From positions 4,287,501 through 4,351,500 of the forward strand of contig NZ_CP155729.1 in assembly GCF_039724765.1 (NCBI RefSeq): a stretch of 64,000 bases of DNA, given 5' to 3'. The translations under genes and the position numbers were made by a program. The DNA comes from Sagittula stellata E-37 (GTDB lineage: Bacteria; Pseudomonadota; Alphaproteobacteria; Rhodobacterales; Rhodobacteraceae). The notes under the pieces are model-generated. The model saw only the letters and a list, made by a program, of their open reading frames with translations. It was not told the origin of the DNA and ran no database searches. This document shows positions 1-8,153 of the stretch, in pieces. Every line of letters starts with the position of its first letter. The stretch's first letter is position 1.

Positions 1-2
1 CG

Positions 3-935
3 CATGTGGCGAATTTCCACCTTCAGGCGTCCTACGACGACGAAGACGCCCTGCGCCGCTTCGCCCGGAGCGTCGACGTCATCACCTACGAGTTCGAGAA
101 CATCCCGACGTCCGCGCTCGACCTGCTCGACAGCCTGAAGCCGATCCATCCCAACCGCGAGGCGCTGCGGGTCAGCCAGGACCGGCTGACCGAGAAGACC
201 TTCCTCACCGACCTGGGCTTCGCCACCGCGCCCTTCGCCGACGTGCCGGACGCCGCCGCGCTCGACGCGGCGCTCGCGACCATCGGCGCGCCCGCGATCC
301 TGAAGACCCGACGCTTCGGCTATGACGGCAAGGGGCAGGCGCGCCTGCAAAGCGCCGGCGACGCCACGCAGGCCCTGGCCGACATGAAAGGCGCGCCGTC
401 GATCCTCGAAGGTTTCGTGGACTTCTCGAAGGAGATCTCGGTGATCGCCGCCCGCAGCCAGGACGGGCAGGTTGCGGCCTTCGACCCGGGCGAGAACGTG
501 CACGAGGGCGGCATCCTGCGCACCACCACCGTTCCCGCGGACGTGCCCGCGCGCCTCATGACCGACGCGGTGCTGCTGGCCGGTCGCATCCTCAACGCGC
601 TCGACTACGTGGGCGTGATGGGGGTGGAGCTCTTCGTGACGCCCACAGGGCTGATCGTGAACGAGATCGCGCCGCGGGTGCACAACTCCGGCCACTGGAC
701 ACAGAACGGCTGCCTTGTCGACCAGTTCGAACAGCACATCCGCGCCGTCGCGGGCTGGCCGCTGGCCAACGGCGAACGCCACGCCGACATCGTGATGGAG
801 AACCTGATCGGAGACGACATGGATCGCCTCCCCGCGCTGATGGCCGATCCGGCGGTGGCGCTGCATCTTTACGGCAAGGCCGAGGTGAAGCCCGGCCGCA
901 AGATGGGCCACGTCAACCGGCTTGTGAAGAGCTGA
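3..935 (+). CDS. purK: 5-(carboxyamino)imidazole ribonucleotide synthase PurK (5' truncated by window edge)
   Basis: PurK uses ATP and bicarbonate to carboxylate 5-aminoimidazole ribonucleotide to N5-CAIR in cytosolic de novo purine synthesis, upstream of PurE. The reading frame is open to the left edge, so the true start lies outside the window; about 310 residues are visible of a usual 350-360. It shows the ATP-grasp core: ILKTRRFGYDGKGQ (Lys and glycine-rich nucleotide loop), SILEGFVDFSKEISVI (ATP-binding strand), and the family-typical NEIAPRVHNSGHWT metal/ATP region followed by DQFEQHIRAV. purE would be expected just upstream, outside the window. A hairpin follows the stop. Identification is firm; only the N-terminus is missing. 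Confidence 0.95.
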   Translation, partial: HVANFHLQASYDDEDALRRFARSVDVITYEFENIPTSALDLLDSLKPIHPNREALRVSQDRLTEKTFLTDLGFATAPFADVPDAAALDAALATIGAPAILKTRRFGYDGKGQARLQSAGDATQALADMKGAPSILEGFVDFSKEISVIAARSQDGQVAAFDPGENVHEGGILRTTTVPADVPARLMTDAVLLAGRILNALDYVGVMGVELFVTPTGLIVNEIAPRVHNSGHWTQNGCLVDQFEQHIRAVAGWPLANGERHADIVMENLIGDDMDRLPALMADPAVALHLYGKAEVKPGRKMGHVNRLVKS

Positions 936-936
936 G

Positions 937-979
937 AACCCCGGTTTCGCTGCCTTCGGCAGCGACCCGCCGGGGGTTT
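937..979. terminator. stem-loop terminator between convergent purK and HAD gene
   Basis: A perfect 8-bp stem TCGCTGCC/GGCAGCGA (947-954 with 958-965, loop TTC) is nested inside a longer inverted repeat AACCCCGG.../...CCGGGGGTT. It lies just after the purK stop and before the end of the opposite-strand HAD gene, so it could serve both. There is no long T-run on the plus strand. Confidence 0.55.
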
Positions 980-1020
980 CACCCCCGGACCCCCAAGGTA
1001 TTTCGGCCAAGATGAAGGAG
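966..1020 (+). repeat. dispersed Rhodobacterales-type intergenic element, copy 1
   Basis: G/C-rich segment GGGGGTTTCACCCCC followed by GGACCCCCAAGGTATTTC and GGCCAAGATGAAGGAG. A second, inverted copy of the same core (AAGATGAA, TGCC, AAAATACC, CCGGGGGG-type tract) is at 13711-13763. The similarity of the two copies is seen in the sequence; that the element recurs between genes in Roseobacter-group genomes is from my general knowledge. Function unknown, probably tied to transcription termination. Confidence 0.55.
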
Positions 1021-1051
1021 TGGGCGCAGCGTCCGGTTGCAGGCGGGTGTT

Positions 1052-1750
1052 TCAACCGATCTCGCGCACGAGACCCGGCAGGCCCGACAGATCCGAGATT
1101 TCGCGGAACCGTGCCGTGTCGGGTGCCTCGGCGTGTTCCAGCGCCCAGGCGAGGTCGTGGGGGACATGCACGCCCCAGGCGCCGGCCTCGATGGCGGGCA
1201 GCACGTCGGACTTCATCGAGTTGCCGACCATCATCGCCGCCTCGGTGCCGCCGGGCATCGGCCCGAAGATCCGCGCGTAGGTCGCCGGCCGCTTGTCCGA
1301 GACGATCTCGACCGCGTCGAACAGATCGCCCAGGCCAGAGGCGGCCAGCTTGCGTTCCTGGTGCAGAAGGTCGCCCTTGGTGATCAGCACCAGCCGGTGG
1401 CCCGGTGCCAGCGCCTGCACCGCCTCTCTGGCGTGGGGCAGGAGTTCGACCGGGTGGGCCAGCATATCGCGGCCGGCCTCCAGCAGTTGGCCGATCACGC
1501 TGGCGGGCACGCGGCCGTCCGTCACCTCGATCGCGGTCTCGATCATCGACAGGGTAAAACCCTTAACGCCGAATCCGTAGTGCCCGATGTTGCGCCGTTC
1601 CGCCGCGATCAGCCGTTCCTCCAGGTGCGCGCGTTCGGCATGATCCCTGAGCAGGTCGGCGAATCTGTCCTGCGCGCCCACGAAGAAACGCTCGTTGTGC
1701 CAGAGCGTGTCGTCCGCGTCGAAACCGATTGTTAGCAGATTCTGCGCCAT
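1052..1750 (-). CDS. HAD-superfamily hydrolase (phosphatase-like)
   Basis: 232-residue haloacid-dehalogenase-fold hydrolase. Motif I is FDADDTLWHN (residues about 9-18, nucleophile and general acid Asp), motif II lies in LVLITKGD, and motif III/IV in VSDKRPATYARIF and MMVGNSMKSDVLPAIEAGAWG. The alpha-helical cap between motifs I and II resembles the YjjG/phosphoglycolate-phosphatase type. The start is the ATG at 1750; the frame stays open far upstream but that extension runs over clpS and is not coding. It is divergent from clpS with about 93 bases between starts, so they may share a promoter region. The substrate cannot be told from sequence; a general nucleotide or sugar phosphatase is likely. 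Confidence 0.85.
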   Translation of the reverse strand: MAQNLLTIGFDADDTLWHNERFFVGAQDRFADLLRDHAERAHLEERLIAAERRNIGHYGFGVKGFTLSMIETAIEVTDGRVPASVIGQLLEAGRDMLAHPVELLPHAREAVQALAPGHRLVLITKGDLLHQERKLAASGLGDLFDAVEIVSDKRPATYARIFGPMPGGTEAAMMVGNSMKSDVLPAIEAGAWGVHVPHDLAWALEHAEAPDTARFREISDLSGLPGLVREIG

Positions 1751-1843
1751 TTTGGATTCATCCTCTGTGCCCCCCTTTTCGCCGGGGGCCTTGCGGCTAT
1801 ATAAAGTGGCCGTACACCGGAACGCAAAGCGCGACAGGCACAT

Positions 1844-2194
1844 ATGACAGACGCCCCGCAGAAGTGGACGATGGCCGCAGACGAGCCGGATGATGGCCAG
1901 GGTGAGACCGGCGTCGTCACAAAGACGAAACCGAAGACCAAGCGCCCGCCGCTCTACAAGGTCCTGCTGCTGAACGACGACTATACGCCGATGGAATTCG
2001 TCGTGCACGTTCTTGAGCGGTTCTTCGGCATGACCCACGCGCAGGCGTTCGAGGTCATGCTGACCGTGCACAAGAAGGGCGTGGCGGTGGTCGGCGTCTT
2101 CAGTCACGAGATCGCGGAAACCAAGGTCGGGCAGGTCATGGATTTCGCCCGCCGCCACCAGCACCCCTTGCAGTGCACCATGGAAAAGGAATAG
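1844..2194 (+). CDS. clpS: ATP-dependent Clp protease adaptor ClpS
   Basis: 116-residue adaptor that hands N-degron substrates to ClpAP. After a charged, flexible N-terminal tail of about 40 residues it carries the ClpS core: [17 protein letters not shown] (N-terminal-residue binding pocket with the DDYTPM signature), [20 protein letters not shown], and the C-terminal HEIAETKV segment. Length and motif spacing are normal. Alphaproteobacteria often carry two ClpS proteins; the long tail and DDYTPM form fit ClpS1. clpA, the usual neighbour, is not in the window. Confidence 0.95.
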   Translation: MTDAPQKWTMAADEPDDGQGETGVVTKTKPKTKRPPLYKVLLLNDDYTPMEFVVHVLERFFGMTHAQAFEVMLTVHKKGVAVVGVFSHEIAETKVGQVMDFARRHQHPLQCTMEKE

Positions 2195-2264
2195 GCCCCC
2201 GGTCTCAATGGACGGGGCTTTGCAGGCTGCGTCCGCCAGAGACAAGGGAACGGTCTTTCCGCTC

Positions 2265-3272
2265 ATGACATCCGAACGCCTCCGCTTTGCCATCGAGACC
2301 GGCGGCCTCGTCCTGCCGGACGACGGGCCGCTGGCCCTGATCGGTGCGCCCGCCGATGCCCCCGTCGACATGCTGGACACATCCCGCCTGACGGTGATCC
2401 AGACCGATGCCGCCGCGCATGACGGCTGGGTCGCGCGCGGCTTGCCGACCGCCACCGCCCCCGAAGGCCGCTTTGCCGCCGCCATCGTCACCCTGCCCCG
2501 CGCCCGCGACGCCGCGGAGGCACGCCTCGCCCTTGCCGCCCGGCACGCCAACATGGTGGTGATCGACGGCGCCAAGACCGACGGGGTGGAGGCGATCCTG
2601 AAGGCGCTCAGGCAGCGCGTGACGCTCGACGGGCAGGTGTCCAAGGCGCACGGGCGCTGCGCGTGGGTCCGTCCGGGCGATGCGCTGGCGGACTGGCTCC
2701 GCCCGACGCAGGCGCAGAACGCGCATGGCGACTGGGTGGCGCCGGGCATCTTTTCCGCCGATGCCCCCGACGAGGCGTCTGTTGCGCTGGCCGCCGCCCT
2801 GTCTGCGCTGAAGGGCGACGTGGCCGACCTCGGCGCCGGCTGGGGCTGGCTCTCGCGCGGGATCCTGCGTCACCACGGCGTGAAGACGCTGCACCTCGTC
2901 GAGACGGAGAAGACAGCCCTCGACTGCGCCCGCCTGAACGTCACCGACCCGCGCGCCGTCTTCCACTGGGCCGACGCCACCGCCTGGACGCCGCCGCAGC
3001 CCGCCGGTGCGCATGCGCCCCGCAAGCTCGACGCGGTGGTCATGAACCCGCCGTTCCACACCGGTCGCCGGGCCGATCCCGCGCTTGGCCGTGCCTTCAT
3101 CGAGGCCGCCGCCCGGGTGCTCGCGCCGCATGGCCAGCTCTGGATGGTGGCCAACCGTCACCTCCCCTACGAGACCGCCCTCATCGCGCTTTTCCGCGAT
3201 GTGGCCGAGATCGGGGGCGACTCACGCTTCAAACTGTTGCACGCTGCCCGGGTCATCCGGGCGCGGCGCTGA
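2265..3272 (+). CDS. class I SAM-dependent methyltransferase, RsmC-like
   Basis: 335-residue methyltransferase resembling RsmC (16S rRNA m2G1207) in layout: a degenerate N-terminal methyltransferase-like half (about 1-170) and a catalytic C-terminal half. The catalytic half has SAM motif I DLGAGWGWLSRG (near residue 190), the acidic HLVETEK loop and motif IV NPPFHTGR, the hallmark of N2-guanine rRNA methyltransferases. ATG at 2265 is chosen; an ATG at 2208 would add 19 residues of no visible homology. It sits 70 bases after clpS. An RsmC assignment is likely but RlmG-type specificity cannot be ruled out. Confidence 0.8.
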   Translation: MTSERLRFAIETGGLVLPDDGPLALIGAPADAPVDMLDTSRLTVIQTDAAAHDGWVARGLPTATAPEGRFAAAIVTLPRARDAAEARLALAARHANMVVIDGAKTDGVEAILKALRQRVTLDGQVSKAHGRCAWVRPGDALADWLRPTQAQNAHGDWVAPGIFSADAPDEASVALAAALSALKGDVADLGAGWGWLSRGILRHHGVKTLHLVETEKTALDCARLNVTDPRAVFHWADATAWTPPQPAGAHAPRKLDAVVMNPPFHTGRRADPALGRAFIEAAARVLAPHGQLWMVANRHLPYETALIALFRDVAEIGGDSRFKLLHAARVIRARR

Positions 3273-3297
3273 CCGCCGAACGAGGAAAGGCGCGACC

Positions 3298-4095
3298 ATG
3301 AGTTTCTCCATCGACGGCAAGACCGCCATCGTCACCGGAGCCGCAAACGGCGTCGGACTGGCCATCGCCAAGCACTTCGCCAACAACGGCGCCAACGTCA
3401 TGCTCGCCGACATGGACGAAGTGCGTCTGGCAAAGGAGTGCGAGAAGGGCGACGAGGAAAAAATCAAGTTCTTCGCGGGCGACCTGCGCGAAAAGCTCAC
3501 GCTGGCCAACCTGCTCTCGGCAACGCTGGACGCCTATGACCGGGTCGACATCCTGGTGAACGGATCGCGGCAGATGCTGCCGACCGATCCGCTCGACCTC
3601 GAAGACGACACGCTGGACAAGCTGCTGGACCAGAACCTGATGACCGCATACCGCATGAGCCAACTCGTGGCGCGGCGGATGATCAAGCAGGCGGAAGGCC
3701 AGACCGAAGGCCAGGTGGGCGCCATCGTCAACCTTTCGTCGATCGCCGCCCGCCGCACCCATCCGGAGCTTCTGGCCTATTCCGTCTCCTGCGCCGCGCT
3801 CGACCAGATGACCCGCTCGATGGCGGTGACGCTCGCGCCCAACCGGATCCGGGTGAACGCGCTGGCCTTCGGTTCGGTCATGTCCACCAGCCTGAAGGAC
3901 ACGCTGAAAGAGCACCGCGACTACCGCTCCGACATCGAGAACCACACGCCGCTTGGCCGCATCGCCCCGCCGCGCGATCTGGCGGAGGCCGTGCAGTTCC
4001 TCTCCAGCGACGGATCTGGCTTCATGACCGGGCAGATCATGACGGTCGACGGCGGGCGCACCCTGCTCGACCCCGTGGCCGCACCGGCGCACTGA
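3298..4095 (+). CDS. short-chain dehydrogenase/reductase-like protein with altered active site
   Basis: 265-residue SDR. The Rossmann loop TGAANGVG (residues about 13-20), ADMDE acidic residue and NLSSIAA serine are present, and the C-terminal FMTGQIMTVDGG is typical of classical SDRs. The start ATG at 3298 has a good Shine-Dalgarno (GAGGAAAGG) 5-13 bases upstream. Two catalytic positions are unusual: the NNAG motif reads NGSR, and the YxxxK motif reads YSVSC, so the catalytic lysine is cysteine. This suggests a protein that keeps NAD(P) binding but has lost or changed oxidoreductase chemistry. It lies between an RsmC-like gene and hemF, 25 bases after the former. Cellular role unknown. Confidence 0.85.
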   Translation: MSFSIDGKTAIVTGAANGVGLAIAKHFANNGANVMLADMDEVRLAKECEKGDEEKIKFFAGDLREKLTLANLLSATLDAYDRVDILVNGSRQMLPTDPLDLEDDTLDKLLDQNLMTAYRMSQLVARRMIKQAEGQTEGQVGAIVNLSSIAARRTHPELLAYSVSCAALDQMTRSMAVTLAPNRIRVNALAFGSVMSTSLKDTLKEHRDYRSDIENHTPLGRIAPPRDLAEAVQFLSSDGSGFMTGQIMTVDGGRTLLDPVAAPAH

Positions 4096-4199
4096 TCGAC
4101 CCGACCGCCCGGCATTGACGGGAAGCGGTGCAGGCGGGCCCACGTTGCCCCCGGTGCAGCGCGCCGCTACTGTCCGCCCGACTGCGAGGAGACACCGCC

Positions 4200-5081
4200 A
4201 TGATGACCGCCGAAAAAGACCGCGCCAGCACGTGGTTCCGCGACCTGCGCGACCAGATCGTCGCGGCGTTCGAAGCGCTTGAGGACAGCCACCACGCCGG
4301 TCCCTTCGCCGAAGCGGACGCTGGCCGGTTCGAGGTGACGCAGACCACCCGGCATTCCGACGACGGCTCCGATGCGGGCGGCGGGCTGATGAGCGTCATG
4401 CGCGGCGGACGGGTCTTCGAGAAGGTGGGCGTCAACGTCTCCACCGTCTACGGCACCCTCGGCGTCCCGGCCCAGCAGGCGATGGCGGCGCGTGGCGTGC
4501 CGGGCATCGAGGACGATCCGCGCTTCTGGGCCTCGGGCATCTCGCTCGTGGCGCACATGCAGAACCCGCACTGCCCCGCTGTCCACATGAACACCCGCAT
4601 GTTCTGGACACCCGGCGCGTGGTGGTTTGGCGGCGGCTCCGACCTCAACCCCTGCATCGAATACGACGAAGACACCGCCCATTTCCACGCCACGCAGAAA
4701 GCGCACCTCGACCCGCACGGGGACGAACATTACCCGGCGCTGAAGGCGTGGGCGGACGAGTATTTCTACATCCCCCACCGCAAGCGCGCGCGCGGTGTCG
4801 GCGGCATCTTCATGGACGACCGCAACTCCGGCGACTGGGAGGCGGACTTTGCCCTGACGCAGGACATCGGGCGCGCCTTCCTACCCGCCTTCGTGCCGCT
4901 GACCGAAAAGCGCCGCACGCAACCGTTCTCAGACGCGGACAAGGACGTGCAACTCGTGCACCGCGGGCTCTATGCCGAATACAACCTCGTGTACGACCGC
5001 GGCACGAAGTTCGGACTGGCCACCGGGCACGACGCGAACGCCGTCCTGATGAGCCTGCCCCCACTGGCGAAATGGGTCTGA
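4200..5081 (+). CDS. hemF: oxygen-dependent coproporphyrinogen III oxidase HemF
   Basis: Cytosolic aerobic haem-pathway enzyme that oxidatively decarboxylates coproporphyrinogen III to protoporphyrinogen IX. 293 residues, the normal length. Family motifs are clear: GGGLMSVMRGGRVFEKVGVN at the N-terminal third, HMNTRMFW, WFGGGSDLNP, and FYIPHRKRARGVGGIFMDD in the middle, YNLVYDRGTKFGL and SLPP near the end. Start is ATG 4200 (a second ATG follows directly) preceded by GAGGAGAC at a good distance; an earlier in-frame ATG at 4128 has no such site. A stem-loop follows the stop. Confidence 0.96.
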   Translation: MMTAEKDRASTWFRDLRDQIVAAFEALEDSHHAGPFAEADAGRFEVTQTTRHSDDGSDAGGGLMSVMRGGRVFEKVGVNVSTVYGTLGVPAQQAMAARGVPGIEDDPRFWASGISLVAHMQNPHCPAVHMNTRMFWTPGAWWFGGGSDLNPCIEYDEDTAHFHATQKAHLDPHGDEHYPALKAWADEYFYIPHRKRARGVGGIFMDDRNSGDWEADFALTQDIGRAFLPAFVPLTEKRRTQPFSDADKDVQLVHRGLYAEYNLVYDRGTKFGLATGHDANAVLMSLPPLAKWV

Positions 5082-5095
5082 AACATTCGTGATCG

Positions 5096-5119
5096 CCCGC
5101 CAAGCAAGGGGCTTGCGGG
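5096..5119 (+). terminator. stem-loop after hemF
   Basis: CCCGC-CAAGC pairs with GCTTG-CGGG around an AAGGG loop, one base bulged, 15 bases after the hemF stop. No U-tract, so either a weak intrinsic terminator or an mRNA-stabilising hairpin. Confidence 0.45.
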
Positions 5120-5240
5120 ACACCTTGGGACACACTAAATCACCCGCCGTGACCAAAGGGAAATTCCCGGTCATGGCCGGAGATTCTGGCGCCTCCGAAC
5201 GCTGCCGATCGTTCGCGCCCCGTGGCCCCGGCCCCATCTC

Positions 5241-5720
5241 ATGGGGCTTATCTTGACCTATCACGACATCGACGCCTCCGCTCCGGTTGCTGCCCGCGCG
5301 GATATTCTTATCGACGCTCCGGCCTCTGCCGTCTGGGCCGTGCTCTCCGACATCCAAAGCTGGCCCGCATGGTTCCGCAATGTGGAGTGGATCAGCGCCC
5401 ACATTCCTCCGGTGCCCGGCACCGCCTTCGAGATGCGCGCCAGCGGCCAGACCGTCCGCGCCCGGCTGCAGGTGGTCGACGCGACGCACCAGCTTGGCTG
5501 GACGGGCACCGCGCTCTTCGTCTCGACGGGGCATCTCGTCACGCTGGAGGACCGCGGGAAGGCAACGCACGTGCACGCCACCGCCTCTTATCGGGGCGCC
5601 TGGCCACTGGCGCTGTCGAAACAGGCGAAACGCCACGCCAAGGCGCTGCTGATCGAGGGCCTCGCCGACCTCAAGGCCGCCAGCGAAGGCAAGAAGCCGA
5701 CGATGCACCGCGCCGCCTGA
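5241..5720 (+). CDS. SRPBCC-family protein (START/polyketide cyclase-like)
   Basis: 159-residue protein with the SRPBCC helix-grip fold seen from IDAPASAVWAVLSDIQSWPAW near residues 26-46, the classic first strand-helix-helix of this family, followed by alternating beta strands (FEMRASGQTVRARLQ, THVHATASYRG) and a long C-terminal helix. Such proteins bind hydrophobic ligands in a deep cavity; no catalytic role can be assigned. It is transcribed alone, convergent with rluE, with a hairpin between them. The first residues after ATG 5241 (MGLILTYHDIDAS) are weakly supported as coding. Confidence 0.75.
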   Translation: MGLILTYHDIDASAPVAARADILIDAPASAVWAVLSDIQSWPAWFRNVEWISAHIPPVPGTAFEMRASGQTVRARLQVVDATHQLGWTGTALFVSTGHLVTLEDRGKATHVHATASYRGAWPLALSKQAKRHAKALLIEGLADLKAASEGKKPTMHRAA

Positions 5721-5742
5721 AACATCCCCGGACCGGACGGCT

Positions 5743-5761
5743 GGGCGGCGGGACACCGCCC
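5743..5761. terminator. hairpin between convergent SRPBCC gene and rluE
   Basis: GGGCGG (5743-5748) pairs with CCGCCC (5756-5761), loop CGGGACA. It sits in the 55-base convergent gap, suited to a bidirectional terminator, but lacks a T-tract. Confidence 0.4.
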
Positions 5762-5775
5762 CCGGTCGCCGCCAC

Positions 5776-6321
5776 TCAGGCGTCCCGCCACTCTCCCGGT
5801 GCCAGCCCCTCGACCGACCAGTCGCCCACCGACCAGCGCACCAGCCTGAGGCAGGGAAGCCCAACGTGCGCCGTCATCCGCCGCACCTGCCGGTTGCGCC
5901 CCTCAGAGATGGTCAGCGACAGCCACGCGTCCGGCACCGATTTGCGGAACCGCACCGGCGGGTTGCGCGGCCAGAGATCGGGAGGGTCGATCGCCACGCA
6001 CTCCGCCCGCCGGGTCGGGCCGTCATTCAGGTCCACCCCTGCACGCAGCGCCCGGATCTGGTCCTCGGACGGCGTGCCTTCGACCTGCACGAGGTACGTC
6101 TTGGGCCGCTTGAACTTCGGCGAGGCGATGCGCGCCTGCAACCGCCCGTCGTCCGTCAGCACCAAGAGTCCCTCGGAATCGCGGTCCAGCCGCCCCGCCG
6201 GGTACACGCCTTTCACGTCGACGAACTCCGACAGGGTGGAGCGCGGGCTGTCCGCGTTGCCCTTGTCGGTGAATTGCGACAGCACGCCCATCGGCTTGTT
6301 GAACAGGATCACCCGCGCCAT
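5776..6321 (-). CDS. rluE: 23S rRNA pseudouridine synthase, RluE-like
   Basis: 181-residue stand-alone pseudouridine synthase of the RsuA/RluE/RluB family, without an S4 domain, like E. coli RluE (pseudouridine 2457 of 23S rRNA). It opens with [13 protein letters not shown] and carries the catalytic motif [17 protein letters not shown] (Asp nucleophile), then the family-typical [12 protein letters not shown] and [11 protein letters not shown]. The ATG at 6321 overlaps the stop of tadA by one base (TGATG), so translation is coupled to the upstream gene. The frame is open further upstream, but only because it runs through tadA. Confidence 0.88.
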   Translation of the reverse strand: MARVILFNKPMGVLSQFTDKGNADSPRSTLSEFVDVKGVYPAGRLDRDSEGLLVLTDDGRLQARIASPKFKRPKTYLVQVEGTPSEDQIRALRAGVDLNDGPTRRAECVAIDPPDLWPRNPPVRFRKSVPDAWLSLTISEGRNRQVRRMTAHVGLPCLRLVRWSVGDWSVEGLAPGEWRDA

Positions 6322-6770
6322 CACCGCCGCTCCCTGAAAAAACCGGTCAGCAGGGCGGAGGCCGCCTCTGCCCCGATCCCGTCGTAAACCTCCGGCACGT
6401 GGTGGCACTGCGGATGCGAGAAGACCCGCGGCCCCTGCGCCACGCCGCCCGACTTCGGGTCCGCCGCGCCGTAGTACACCCGCGCCACCCGCGCGAAGGA
6501 GATCGCCGCCGCGCACATCGGGCAGGGCTCGAGCGTCACGTAAAGATCGTGCCCCGGCAGCCGGTCCGATCCCGCCGCCGCACAAGCCGCGCGCAGGGCC
6601 AGCATCTCGGCATGGGCCGTGGGGTCCGACAGCTCTCGGGTGCGGTTGCCCGCGCGGGCCACCACCGCGCCCGACGGCGCCACGACGACCGCGCCCACCG
6701 GAACCTCCCCCCGGGTTGCCGCCGCGCGCGCCTCTGCCAGCGCCGCGTCCATGTGCGAACGAAAGACCAT
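6321..6770 (-). CDS. tadA: tRNA-specific adenosine deaminase TadA
   Basis: 149-residue zinc deaminase that converts A34 to inosine in tRNA-Arg(ACG). The cytidine-deaminase-fold signature is complete: HAEMLAL (zinc His and catalytic Glu) and PCPMCAAAI (two zinc Cys), with GNRTRE and DPTAHAE, which define TadA rather than guanine deaminase. First gene of a two-gene operon with rluE, both acting on RNA. It is divergent from rluB with a 75-base gap that must hold both promoters. Confidence 0.93.
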   Translation of the reverse strand: MVFRSHMDAALAEARAAATRGEVPVGAVVVAPSGAVVARAGNRTRELSDPTAHAEMLALRAACAAAGSDRLPGHDLYVTLEPCPMCAAAISFARVARVYYGAADPKSGGVAQGPRVFSHPQCHHVPEVYDGIGAEAASALLTGFFRERR

Positions 6771-6845
6771 GCGTTCCCCTTAGCGCGCGGTCCCGGCGCA
6801 GGAAAGCCGCTTCCCCCGCCCCCCGCCGACACGGTAAGAGGCCCC

Positions 6846-7871
6846 ATGGACAACAAGACCCCTCCCGGAGACCGAATCGCCAAGGTCATCGCCCGCGCCG
6901 GTCGCGCCAGCCGCCGCGAGGCAGAGCGCATGATCGCCGAAGGTCGTGTGGCGGTGAATGGCACGGTCATCGACAGCCCGGCCCTGAACGTCACCGACAA
7001 AGACCGGATCACGGTCGACGACACTCCGCTGGACGGGCCGGAGGAGGCGCGGCTGTGGCTGTATCACAAGTCCACCGGGCTGGTGACGACCACGAAGGAC
7101 GAACAGGGGCGGCCGACGATCTACGACGATCTGCCCGACGATCTGCCACGCGTGATGTCCGTGGGCCGGCTCGACCTCAATTCCGAGGGACTGCTGCTGC
7201 TGACCAACGATGGCGGCCTGAAACGGCGGCTTGAGCTGCCCTCCACCGGCTGGCTGCGCCGCTACCGCGTGCGGATCAACGGCCGCCCGACCGATCCGAT
7301 GCTGCAACCGCTGCGGGATGGCCTGACGGTCGACGGGCAGACGTTCCAGCCGATGATCGTCAGCCTCGACCGGCAGCAGGGCGCCAACGCCTGGCTGACC
7401 GTGGGCCTGCGCGAGGGCAAGAACCGCGAGATCCGCCGCGCCATGGCCGACCTCGGTCTGTCGGTGAACCGGCTGATCCGGATTTCCTACGGGCCGTTCC
7501 AGCTTGGCCAGATGAAACCCGGCGAGGTGCAGGAAGTGCGCCGCAAGATCCTGCGCGATCAGCTTGGCCTCGGGCTCGACGCCGAACCCGAGGCGGAGGC
7601 AAAGCCCAAACCCGGCCTGCAGCCGCGCACGCGCAAGTCCCGGGCGGCGCCCACTAGTGCAAAGCCGGTTCCGGCGCGGTCGGGCGCGGGGGGCGGAAAA
7701 TCCGTCACGGGCGGCCCAGCCCGGAAGTCCACCAGCCCGGGCGCGAAGCCCGCCGGCAAATCCGGCCCCAAACCGGGTGGACGGGCCGGTCCCGCAAAGG
7801 GCAAACCCACACGATCCGCACCGTCCCGCCCGGGCGCAGGCCACGGACCGTCCAAGCCGCGTCGGGGCTGA
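6846..7871 (+). CDS. rluB: 23S rRNA pseudouridine synthase RluB-like with S4 domain and long basic tail
   Basis: 341 residues: an N-terminal S4 RNA-binding domain (about 1-65, [19 protein letters not shown]...GRVAVNG), the pseudouridine-synthase core with [17 protein letters not shown] (catalytic Asp near 112), [13 protein letters not shown] and [16 protein letters not shown] strand, and a low-complexity tail from about residue 242 rich in Pro, Ala, Gly, Lys and Arg. The tail is likely disordered and RNA-binding, as in many alphaproteobacterial RluB proteins. Start ATG 6846; the frame is open upstream over tadA but without coding sense. Confidence 0.9.
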   Translation: MDNKTPPGDRIAKVIARAGRASRREAERMIAEGRVAVNGTVIDSPALNVTDKDRITVDDTPLDGPEEARLWLYHKSTGLVTTTKDEQGRPTIYDDLPDDLPRVMSVGRLDLNSEGLLLLTNDGGLKRRLELPSTGWLRRYRVRINGRPTDPMLQPLRDGLTVDGQTFQPMIVSLDRQQGANAWLTVGLREGKNREIRRAMADLGLSVNRLIRISYGPFQLGQMKPGEVQEVRRKILRDQLGLGLDAEPEAEAKPKPGLQPRTRKSRAAPTSAKPVPARSGAGGGKSVTGGPARKSTSPGAKPAGKSGPKPGGRAGPAKGKPTRSAPSRPGAGHGPSKPRRG

Positions 7872-7955
7872 CCGCGTTAAGGATCTGTTCACCTTTTCAA
7901 GGTTTTTCCCGGGCAGCGCCGCTTTTTCGCCCGGTTTCGGCAAGAGATTGAGGTC

Positions 7956-8153
7956 ATGATGACATCGACTCTGGCCCTTCTCATCCTGTTCTGCACCACG
8001 CTGGTGGTGCTCGCCAACCTGCGCGTCCTGCTGCAGGACACCTGCGCGATGCTGACCGCATGCGCAAGTCGGGCACGGGACAGCGGGCAGATGATTTCGC
8101 GCGGGGCCTTTGTCACACTCTGGCTGCTGATCTTCTTCCTGAGTTTCTTCTGA
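7956..8153 (+). CDS. small two-helix membrane protein upstream of first XpaC paralogue
   Basis: 65 residues, not recognised as a named family. Two hydrophobic segments are evident: TLALLILFCTTLVVLANL (about 4-21) and AFVTLWLLIFFLSFF at the very C-terminus, separated by a short polar, Arg-containing loop. The stop overlaps the start of the next gene by one base (TGATG), so the two are probably translated together and may form a complex. GAGG lies close before the ATG; a second ATG follows at 7959. Base and codon use match the neighbours. Confidence 0.65.
   Translation: MMTSTLALLILFCTTLVVLANLRVLLQDTCAMLTACASRARDSGQMISRGAFVTLWLLIFFLSFF

Noticed and set aside
1052..2749. 565-codon extension of the HAD gene over clpS
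   Set aside because: Only the last 232 codons show HAD motifs; the rest is antisense to clpS and the methyltransferase.
2205..3161. 318-codon minus-strand frame over the RsmC-like gene
   Set aside because: No domain likeness; antisense shadow of a gene with clear SAM and NPPFH motifs.
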